From contig NZ_CP065048.1 in NCBI RefSeq assembly GCF_015689175.1, positions 1 to 30,582 on the forward strand: a stretch of DNA of 30,582 nucleotides, read 5' to 3'. Shown in pieces: positions 13,959-20,115 of the stretch (position 1 is its first letter; every line of letters begins with the position of its first letter). A program made the position numbers and the translations under genes. A model generated the notes under the pieces. That model had not been told where the DNA came from. It did no database searches and was given only the letters and a program-made list of their open reading frames with translations. The DNA is from Mycobacterium kubicae. GTDB lineage: Bacteria > Actinomycetota > Actinomycetes > Mycobacteriales > Mycobacteriaceae.

Positions 13959-14110
13959 CCGTCCCTGCGAGGACGAGGCCGCATCTAGATCAGGCGGGGG
14001 TCGCCGTCTTCGTGGAGCACGATGTGCCGATCGCAGCGCTGGGAGCGCGTGGACGAACGTCTGTGTTGGTGGTCATGCGTTTTTCTCGTTGCTGTTGTGC
14101 AGATCCTTAA
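13955..14110 (+). CDS. Possible 51-residue ORF overlapping the acidic gene (GTGA overlap)
   Basis: A GTG overlaps the TGA of the previous gene by the classic 4 bp and opens 51 codons (VTVPARTRPHLDQAGVAV...) to a TAA at 14108-14110. It could be a toxin remnant or a real small partner. Its 3' end runs 38 bp into the convergent gene at 14073-14552, and its last residues look non-native. Support is only the overlap geometry. Confidence 0.22.
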   Translation: MTVPARTRPHLDQAGVAVFVEHDVPIAALGARGRTSVLVVMRFSRCCCADP

Positions 14111-14552
14111 CGGTGCCGATGAACACGTCGGTGATCTCGGGTAGCCGGGATACCAAGTCCCACAGCGGCTTATCGGTCTCGTACCGCGCGGCGGCGTTCT
14201 CTTGGTCCCACTGCTGCTTCCAGGCTGCATAACCAGGTAGGTCATCGGGATCGGAACTGTAGTCCAGAGCATCAAGCCCATCGGGATGCTGCGGCCGGAT
14301 CATGTAAAAGCGTGCTAGTCGTCCGGTGTGGCGGTGGTACGCCACCACGTTGATCTTGAGCTCGCTTGGCCAGTCGTTGCGCATCGGTACGCGGCCCAGA
14401 AGCTGCCACTCGTCCAGGTCTGGCACCTGCAGGCAGGTGCCCTCGGTCAGTGTGATGGCCATCCGTCCATCGGAGTGCACGTGCGCGATCACCTGGTCGG
14501 GGCTGCTCGGGCCGTAACCGGGGCGCAGTGGCGGGGTGGGCGTGATGCTCAT
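14073..14552 (-). CDS. Hypothetical protein
   Basis: This 159-residue soluble protein starts MSITPTPPLRPGYG. The ATG at 14552 has a good AAGGAG ribosome-binding site 8 nt upstream; the frame runs open to 14591. The first 70 residues contain alternating strands (VIAHVHSDGRMAITLTEG, KINVVAYHRHTGRLARFYMI). The C-terminal half is helical and acidic (GYAAWKQQWDQENAAARYETDKPLWDLV). I recognise no family or catalytic motif. It stands alone on the minus strand, divergent from the membrane-protein operon that starts 91 bp away. Confidence 0.7.
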   Translation of the reverse strand: MSITPTPPLRPGYGPSSPDQVIAHVHSDGRMAITLTEGTCLQVPDLDEWQLLGRVPMRNDWPSELKINVVAYHRHTGRLARFYMIRPQHPDGLDALDYSSDPDDLPGYAAWKQQWDQENAAARYETDKPLWDLVSRLPEITDVFIGTVKDLHNSNEKNA

Positions 14553-14643
14553 GCGTGATCTCCTTCGGTGGGTTCCCAGGGTGCGGCACAAAGTGCTCGT
14601 TATTGGTAGCCGTATGTCGCCGGTCGCCGATACCCTTTAACAC

Positions 14644-15276
14644 ATGAATCCGCAGGTGCCGGGCTATCCCGCGGGGTTGTCTGCCTCGCCGGCCGGAGCG
14701 CCTATGGGCGCAACCGTATTGCCGCCACCTCAAACGCCTGCGCCTCCTCCTGGACCTCCACCCCGGCGGAGGGGCTGGATCCTGGTGCTGCTGGTGCTGC
14801 TGGCTGCGTCGCTCTTGGCTATAAGTGCGCTCGTTATGAGCGTGATCAGAATGACCGCGTCGCCCCCACCCGCGACCATCACGACGGTAACGGCGCCACC
14901 GCCGCCCCCGCCGAACTACAGCCCCGAGCAGATAGCGTCGGCGAAAAAAGAAGCTTGCGACGCAAGCGAGGCAGCCTCCTTGAGCGTCAACAACTCGCAG
15001 CAGAACTTAATTGTCGCCGCCCGTGATCGGAAATCGCCCCAATACGGTCCCGCACTGGCGAATTTTCAGCTCGTAGTGGCGATTGAAACTAAGTACATGC
15101 AACAACATCTGCCACCGGCGACCCCAAACGATGTCGTCAAAGCGACTAATGATTACATCGCCGCGCTGGTCGCAGTGGCAGACGGCGAAACCCGTGGAGT
15201 GTCAAACCCAGACGCAGACGCGCTAGTCGACAGAGCAAACAACATCGGCGATCGACTAAACAAGGCCTGTAGCTGA
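14644..15276 (+). CDS. Pro-rich single-pass membrane protein with extracytoplasmic domain (paralogue 1)
   Basis: The 210-residue product has a Pro/Gly-rich cytoplasmic N-terminus (residues 1-45, ending PPPRRRG), one transmembrane helix (about 46-68, WILVLLVLLAASLLAISALV) and a Pro-rich linker (SPPPATITT...APPPPPPN). An extracytoplasmic helical domain follows, with two cysteines (EACDAS and the C-terminal KACS), probably a disulfide. It is paralogous to the next gene: same layout, same KAC motif after the linker and same C-terminal Cys. The layout recalls accessory membrane proteins of mycobacterial secretion loci, but no exact family can be named. It starts the operon 14644-19057. Confidence 0.8.
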   Translation: MNPQVPGYPAGLSASPAGAPMGATVLPPPQTPAPPPGPPPRRRGWILVLLVLLAASLLAISALVMSVIRMTASPPPATITTVTAPPPPPPNYSPEQIASAKKEACDASEAASLSVNNSQQNLIVAARDRKSPQYGPALANFQLVVAIETKYMQQHLPPATPNDVVKATNDYIAALVAVADGETRGVSNPDADALVDRANNIGDRLNKACS

Positions 15277-15277
15277 C

Positions 15278-15844
15278 GTGACCTTTCCCTTTCACTCGCC
15301 TGAGCTAAGACAGCCAGCACCATCGCCGCCATGGCTGCCTACTCCCGGCCCCAGCCGCGGAGTCATAGTGGGAGCGGCAGGCGTATTCGTGGCCGCAGTG
15401 GTCGCAGTGGCGCTGGCCGGCATAGGGCTGGCGACCTCCTCGAAAGGTGCGGTTAACACCGTGGTGGTGCCGTGGTCGCCACCGCCACCAACCGCTGATC
15501 AGGTGGCTGCGGCCCGCGCGAAGGCCTGTGAGCTGTGGGGAAGAACTGCATCGGTGATGGATGGCGCCACAAATGCGGTGGCGCACACTCCGGGTGATTG
15601 GAACACTCCTGCAGTGCAGGATGCCTTGGCCAATGAGGCGCGGGTGACATTGGTCGAAAGGGAGTATCTATATCGCGAATTGCCTGCCAATACACCGGTT
15701 GCGATCCGGTCAGGGATCAACGACTACATGGCGGCCAGCGTGGATATGGAAAACGCCACCGCGCACCGGAAAGGCACAGCGCGAGATGCCGCGATTGATC
15801 GGGCGAATGCCGCCGAGGGCAAGGTCAACGCGGCGTGCCGGTAA
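15278..15844 (+). CDS. Single-pass membrane protein with extracytoplasmic domain (paralogue 2)
   Basis: The 188-residue product starts at a GTG one base after the previous stop. Its Pro-rich N-terminus (1-27) is followed by a transmembrane helix (about 28-52, GVIVGAAGVFVAAVVAVALAGIGLA). A short linker, PWSPPPPTADQ, leads to a helical domain with Cys in AKACELW and a terminal Cys (NAACR). These cysteines match the paired cysteines of the preceding paralogue, so both domains probably share a disulfide-closed helical fold. The duplication suggests the two proteins form a heteromeric envelope complex. The next gene follows after 17 bp. Confidence 0.8.
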   Translation: MTFPFHSPELRQPAPSPPWLPTPGPSRGVIVGAAGVFVAAVVAVALAGIGLATSSKGAVNTVVVPWSPPPPTADQVAAARAKACELWGRTASVMDGATNAVAHTPGDWNTPAVQDALANEARVTLVEREYLYRELPANTPVAIRSGINDYMAASVDMENATAHRKGTARDAAIDRANAAEGKVNAACR

Positions 15845-15861
15845 CAGCATAAGGGGGATTG

Positions 15862-18252
15862 ATGGCTGATGTTCCTGCGGTCAGCATCGCTGGCAACATG
15901 ATCATTACTCTCGATATGGTGCCGCCGGCGGCGGAGCCGTTGGAGGCTCAAGCTGCGCATTACAAGGCGTTGGCCGAAAATACTGCGGAACTGCAGCAGC
16001 GGCTGAAGGTCGCCAATGCGATGCGTGAGGATGCCGCGCAGTCGCCCGGGTGGGAAGCCGGTCACGAAAAGAACCGCCAGCTGGCGGCCGACTACGGGCG
16101 CATGGTCGAGATATACAACGCGGCCGCAACGTATTTCACCGGGGTCGCGGGCGACTATCGCACCGCCCGCAACACTCAGAACAGGATTGCCAACGACGCG
16201 AATGCGGAACTCGCTGCGACCGCAGACCCGGTAAAACGACAGGAGATCGTGGTCGCCGCTCATGCCCGCGCTCGAGACCTGACCAGCCAGGCTGTCCAGT
16301 CCGCGCTCACAAAAGCCAAGGCGTTTCACGGGACCGCTGGCGCGGATATCACCGCTCTGACTTCGCGTTCGGGCGGTCCGATGCCTCAAGATCCCGTTCT
16401 GCCCCACAGCGGCGGTGGCGGCATCGCCGTACCTGCAGGGCGAGACAAAAAAGCGTTAGATGACAGTGGATCGCCAGATGGCGGATCTTCCGATGGCGGT
16501 GAGAACGGTGTTCAGGGTGCGGGCAGTAACCAGCATGGACCCGGCCATCGCAACGGACTCGGGCGCCCCGGGGACGATACAGACAATCCGCTGCCGCCTC
16601 CGGCGGTGGCAAATCCGTTTGCGGGCGGTGCCGAACAGATACCTGGCGGCGGGAGCGGGATTCAGTCTGTCGGGTTTCCGCCGGGGTTGACGTCGATGAC
16701 CGGGGGGCTTGGTTCGATGCCCGGCGGGGGTGGCATGGGCGGCGGTTTGGGGTCAGGTGGAGGCTTGGGCGGGGGGTTGCCTGGTGGTCTTGGGCAGTTG
16801 CCCGGGACTCAGGCTGCCGGGCTGGGGAACCTGCCCGCTAACGCCATACCCACCGCCGGAGCTCCGGCACAGGCTTTCTCTCAAGGGCTTTCAACAGGAT
16901 CGGCATTGGGGTCGTTGCCGCCTGCGACCGGGACCGGCACCCCGGCGGCCGGGCAGACAGCCGCAACTCCAGCGGCGGGACTGACGTCGGGCGCGGGTGT
17001 GCCCTCGGCGGGGGTGGCAGCGGCAGGTGCGACCCCGCCCACGGTTAATCCCGCGGGCGCCGGGGTGGCCAACTCTGCGGGGACGGCGGGTGCGGCGCCG
17101 GCGGCGATGATGCTTCCCCCGCCGGGTATGGGCGCTCCGGCGGCTCCTGTAGCTGGGGGCGCCAGTGGTGCAGCGCCGGTGGCCCCTGCCGGCAATTCGG
17201 CCACAGCGGGTGGTTCGGCGCCGGCTACGAACTCAGCGGGCTCGCCGGGCGGATCGGGTGGGGCGGTGGTGGTGCCGGCCGCCACTGTGAGCGCTGGAGC
17301 GGGGTCCACCCGGCGCGAAAGGTCTGATTCACCGGAGTTGGCTGCCGCAAAAGCGTTGGTGCGCAAGCTCCGTCGTGACAGTGACATCGTTAATTACGCC
17401 TGCATCGAGTGGGCCGTGGGTGTGTTTCGGCGTGAGGCTGGTGGTGCCACCGAGTGTGTGGTGATGTCCAACGAGGGCTTCGGCTATATCCCGTGGGGAG
17501 TGTTCTTGCCGCGGACTGCACGCCTTTTAGCGGCAGATGAGCGGGTGGACAACCAATTTCGGGAACGCTGGTTCGGGTCATCCGACCCTGCCGAGGTGTT
17601 AGCCGAGTACGCACAACTGCGCGGGCGCGGTGGCACGCATCTGGTTGCCATGGCGGTCACTGCGGACAGTCCCTTCGGTCGCGCGCCCGGTGTCGAATAC
17701 GCCGTCTGCCCCCGCGAATTCGATGATGGCCCCTACTCGCGGCCGATCCTCGACGACATGCACATGCACCGACTCGAAGCCTTCGATCCACAGTTGTATG
17801 CCCGGATTGTGCAGACGCCGCGCGAGGTGGTGCAGCGAGCCCTGCAACAGCTCGGCGTTCAGATGACGTGGACTGTGTCGAGGTGCGAGCAGATGACGCC
17901 CGAGCTGCGCGAGATGTGGAATGTGTTGGGTACCGGCGACGACATTTCGCAGCAGACCTGGAACCAATACCGGATCGCGACCAGCGTGTATTTCGTGAAT
18001 TTAAGCGCGACCAGACCGCACTTAGAGTCTTCCACTGGAGAGCGCCAGACGTATCAGGCGCAATGGGTCACGGCACGCACCATGGAATTCGTGCAGGGCT
18101 GGGAGCAGGACCTGGCCGAGGCAGCGGACATGGTCTACGCCGCAGCGACCGCCCACGCCGATCCCGCCGATTTCGCCCACCAATTCGAAATGAGGCTGCG
18201 CGCAGTCGCAGCCGAGCTCGGCTGCGACGATATTGAGCACCACAGTGAGTGA
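15862..18252 (+). CDS. Large EspB-like/DUF5631-DUF5632-like secreted or surface protein
   Basis: The 796-residue product starts at the ATG at 15862 after AAGGGGG. Residues 1-165 are a long helical hairpin-like region (LEAQAAHYKALAENTAELQQRLK, a GWEAGHEKN turn, YNAAATYFTGVAGDYRTARN), similar to EspB/WXG100-like type VII substrates. Residues about 170-475 are low-complexity Gly/Ala/Pro. Residues about 485-796 form a folded domain with VNYACIEWAVGVFRR, GFGYIPWGVFLPRTARLL and RYIATSVYFVNL-like strands. From memory, this resembles the DUF5632/DUF5631 pair of M. tuberculosis Rv3899c and Rv2082. There is no signal peptide, so export, if any, would be by a type VII route. No ESX machinery is on the plasmid, so a host system would be needed. 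The following gene overlaps its end. Confidence 0.7.
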   Translation: MADVPAVSIAGNMIITLDMVPPAAEPLEAQAAHYKALAENTAELQQRLKVANAMREDAAQSPGWEAGHEKNRQLAADYGRMVEIYNAAATYFTGVAGDYRTARNTQNRIANDANAELAATADPVKRQEIVVAAHARARDLTSQAVQSALTKAKAFHGTAGADITALTSRSGGPMPQDPVLPHSGGGGIAVPAGRDKKALDDSGSPDGGSSDGGENGVQGAGSNQHGPGHRNGLGRPGDDTDNPLPPPAVANPFAGGAEQIPGGGSGIQSVGFPPGLTSMTGGLGSMPGGGGMGGGLGSGGGLGGGLPGGLGQLPGTQAAGLGNLPANAIPTAGAPAQAFSQGLSTGSALGSLPPATGTGTPAAGQTAATPAAGLTSGAGVPSAGVAAAGATPPTVNPAGAGVANSAGTAGAAPAAMMLPPPGMGAPAAPVAGGASGAAPVAPAGNSATAGGSAPATNSAGSPGGSGGAVVVPAATVSAGAGSTRRERSDSPELAAAKALVRKLRRDSDIVNYACIEWAVGVFRREAGGATECVVMSNEGFGYIPWGVFLPRTARLLAADERVDNQFRERWFGSSDPAEVLAEYAQLRGRGGTHLVAMAVTADSPFGRAPGVEYAVCPREFDDGPYSRPILDDMHMHRLEAFDPQLYARIVQTPREVVQRALQQLGVQMTWTVSRCEQMTPELREMWNVLGTGDDISQQTWNQYRIATSVYFVNLSATRPHLESSTGERQTYQAQWVTARTMEFVQGWEQDLAEAADMVYAAATAHADPADFAHQFEMRLRAVAAELGCDDIEHHSE

Positions 18253-19057
18253 ACACGAATATTTGCAATGGCTTGCCGAGCAATGGCGCCAAGAGCAGCA
18301 CCAGGAGTGGCAGGCTAAGTACCGTGGGGTAGAACACCTCGCGGTGCTGGGGGCACGTCATCGCGATCTGGTCTCGGCACTCACAGAGAGCGCACGGTGG
18401 GCGGTCGGTACTGCCACACTGGGCATCCCGCCCGAGTCGACCGCCCGGGTGGCTGGCTGGGCAACTGACCTGGAACGCGCCGCATGCGATCTGCGCCTGG
18501 CGGGTATGAAGTTCGCTGCCGCGATCTGTGATCTAGGGCTGACGTGGGATTTTTTGCAACCAGATCAGCCTTCAGCTCCATCAGACTGGATCAAGAAGTC
18601 GCGGCCGTGGTTGGCGCCTGATCCCGGACTCGTCGAGTTTGCGGCCGAGGACAGGTTCGGGCTGAGCTTGCTGGCGGCGACTCGGGCGGCAGGTGAGTCA
18701 TGGTCGACTGAGGTCGCCGTTGCACCGCATTTTCTGTCTGCGTTGTCGTCGGCGGTGGAGTTGGAGCCGTACAGTGCGGCCGGTTCATTGGCCGCACAGC
18801 GCGCGGTTGCGACGTTGGAGCGCGCATGCGTTGAGTCCGTAGGTATTTCCTACAACCGAATGCTGTTCAGGGGTCGGGGTTGGGCTCGTGACGCTTCTGC
18901 CATCACGGAGGAAGACGTCGACGTGATCGCGGAGTGGATGCGGACTTTGGCCGATGCCGGGATACCAAAAGCTTTGTGTGAAGCGGTTTTTCGCGACTTT
19001 CCGGTTGTTTACGATCACGCCCTTGCCGCAGCGCGTAGTAAAGCGGAGTCGATGTGA
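18245..19057 (+). CDS. Hypothetical helical protein coupled to the EspB-like gene
   Basis: The product has 270 residues if started at the GTG at 18245 (an in-frame TTG at 18233 gives 274). The start overlaps the preceding stop by 8 bp without a clear ribosome-binding site, so translational coupling is likely. The protein is helix-rich: HEYLQWLAEQWRQEQHQEWQAKY at the start, STARVAGWATDLERAACDLRLAG in the middle and a C-terminal ITEEDVDVIAEWMRTLADAG. No transmembrane segment or catalytic motif is visible. It may be a chaperone or partner of the large protein, in the manner of cytosolic ESX chaperones. This is inferred only from position and helical character. Confidence 0.7.
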   Translation: MSEHEYLQWLAEQWRQEQHQEWQAKYRGVEHLAVLGARHRDLVSALTESARWAVGTATLGIPPESTARVAGWATDLERAACDLRLAGMKFAAAICDLGLTWDFLQPDQPSAPSDWIKKSRPWLAPDPGLVEFAAEDRFGLSLLAATRAAGESWSTEVAVAPHFLSALSSAVELEPYSAAGSLAAQRAVATLERACVESVGISYNRMLFRGRGWARDASAITEEDVDVIAEWMRTLADAGIPKALCEAVFRDFPVVYDHALAAARSKAESM

Positions 19058-19092
19058 CGATCCGCTGCTAACGCAGCCGGGGAACTTGCGCT

Positions 19093-19127
19093 CCTAATCC
19101 TTTCAAGGGGCCCTTGAAAGGATTAGG
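19093..19127. promoter_or_regulatory. Long perfect inverted repeat with TTTCAAG/CTTGAAA core
   Basis: Arms of 17 bp (19093-19109 and 19111-19127) around one base. The core TTTCAAGG...CCTTGAAA is shared with dyads at 19142-19160 and 19852-19871. It lies between the stop of the helical protein gene and the YbaB-like gene. It could act as a terminator for the upstream operon, although it has no T tract, or as an operator. Confidence 0.6.
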
Positions 19128-19141
19128 CGTTCCGCCTAGTA

Positions 19142-19160
19142 TTCAAGGCAGTCTTGAAAC
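19142..19160. promoter_or_regulatory. Operator-like dyad upstream of the YbaB-like gene
   Basis: TTCAAG-GCAGT-CTTGAA with flanking AC. Its sequence TTCAAGGCAGTC recurs exactly at 19854-19865 in front of the next gene. It ends 16 bp before the start codon at 19177. Confidence 0.6.
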
Positions 19161-19176
19161 TAGTGAGGGGGCCACC

Positions 19177-19821
19177 ATGGTGTCCGCAGCGGCAGCAGAT
19201 CTCGGATGCTTTGGCGCGGTCAGCCCCGGGGGGTTGGTTCGGGTTCGGGTTGGGCGTGATGGTCGGACGGTAGAGATTGGATTGTCGGCGGGGGCGATGG
19301 TGTTGTCGGCCGCTGAACTTGCCGCGGACATTGTGTGTGTGAGTGTGTTGGCGTATATGCGGTTTGAGTTGGCGCAGAATCTTCGGGCACGCGATGAGGT
19401 GGCCGCCTATGCCCGTTTTGTCGCCACCTGCTGTGGGCGGCATCGGCGAGGTACCGGGCCGGTGGCGGCACGGGAGGAGTCCCGGGATGCGGCGCGGCCG
19501 GCGGCCGTGGCGCCGCAGGAGCGCGGCGTCCTGGCCGGGCGGGTGCTGGCTCGGGGCGTCCTGGCCGGGCGGGTGCTGGCTCGGGTGAAGCGTATTGAGG
19601 CGCTGCTGGCGGCCGTGCCGGTGAGTGGTGAATCGGCCAGGGATGCCGGCGAGGTGGTTGTGTCGGTCGATTCGGCCGGCCGGCTGGTGGGTGTGTCGTT
19701 GCCACCTGAGTGCACGGTCCGTTACCGCGCGGCCGAGCTCGAGGAAGTGCTCAACAGGACGTTGGGTGCGGTGAGTACGCCTGCTGCGGTGAGCCGACGC
19801 CGCCAACCCATCCCGGCCTGA
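19177..19821 (+). CDS. YbaB/EbfC-like protein with two related halves
   Basis: This 214-residue protein has a start at 19177 preceded by GTGAGGGGG. The frame runs open to 19114, but that would cover the operator dyad. Two segments follow the YbaB-like pattern of a strand pair and a helix: VRVGRDGRTVEIGLSAGAMV with LSAAELAADIV (about 25-60), and VVVSVDSAGRLVGVSLPPE with YRAAELEEVLNRTL (about 160-200). YbaB-like domains bind DNA or serve as adaptors in mycobacterial secretion loci. Between them is an Ala/Arg-rich linker containing a perfect 30-bp tandem duplication. The role here is unknown. Confidence 0.65.
   Translation: MVSAAAADLGCFGAVSPGGLVRVRVGRDGRTVEIGLSAGAMVLSAAELAADIVCVSVLAYMRFELAQNLRARDEVAAYARFVATCCGRHRRGTGPVAAREESRDAARPAAVAPQERGVLAGRVLARGVLAGRVLARVKRIEALLAAVPVSGESARDAGEVVVSVDSAGRLVGVSLPPECTVRYRAAELEEVLNRTLGAVSTPAAVSRRRQPIPA
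19525..19584 (+). repeat. Perfect 30-bp tandem duplication inside the YbaB-like gene
   Basis: 19525-19554 and 19555-19584 are identical and encode GVLAGRVLAR twice. The lack of any divergence suggests a recent slippage event. The reading frame is kept. Confidence 0.9.
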
Positions 19822-19851
19822 CATTTCAATTGTTCGCGCTGCTGGTGGAGC

Positions 19852-19871
19852 GTTTCAAGGCAGTCTGAAAC
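19852..19871. promoter_or_regulatory. Operator-like dyad upstream of the small HTH gene
   Basis: GTTTCA-8nt-TGAAAC. The inner sequence is the same as at 19142-19160 with one T missing. It ends only 10 bp before the GTG start, so a bound protein would block transcription or initiation. Autoregulation by the HTH protein is the simplest reading. Confidence 0.6.
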
Positions 19872-19881
19872 AATCGGCGGT

Positions 19882-20115
19882 GTGGACGATGAGCGCCGAG
19901 CGCTGGGCGAACTTTTGGCCGCTCACGCGGAGATGGAGCACCTGACCGCGCAGATCGGCGCCGCGCGTGAGCGCCGCCGCGATGCGGCGCGCCGGCTGAT
20001 CGCGTTGGGGCGCGGCACCTCCTGGATCGCGCGCCAGCTCGGCGTGACCGCCCAAGCGGTCGACGGGTTCATCAAATACCAAGAGCGCCAAGACAAAAAG
20101 CGCGGCCAGGTCTAG
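19882..20115 (+). CDS. Small helix-turn-helix protein
   Basis: This 77-residue protein starts at a GTG at 19882. The first 45 residues are a charged, probably coiled-coil helix (RRALGELLAAHAEMEHLTAQIGAARERRRDAARR-type). Residues about 45-70 (GTSWIARQLGVTAQAVDGFIKYQ) fit an HTH with the usual Gly in the turn. It is a likely plasmid regulator, and the dyads at 19142 and 19852 are natural targets. Its stop and the stop of the convergent relaxase gene share the same CTAG (20112-20115), leaving no room for a terminator between them. Confidence 0.7.
   Translation: MDDERRALGELLAAHAEMEHLTAQIGAARERRRDAARRLIALGRGTSWIARQLGVTAQAVDGFIKYQERQDKKRGQV

Noticed and set aside
14644..19057. A type VII or type IV secretion locus
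   Set aside because: No EccC-like ATPase, VirB4, VirD4 or EccB/D/E-like membrane proteins are visible. Only putative substrates or accessory proteins are present.
19123..19824. 233-codon minus-strand ORF opposite the YbaB-like gene
   Set aside because: It is a His/Arg/Pro-rich shadow. The plus strand has a start signal, operators and domain-like repeats.
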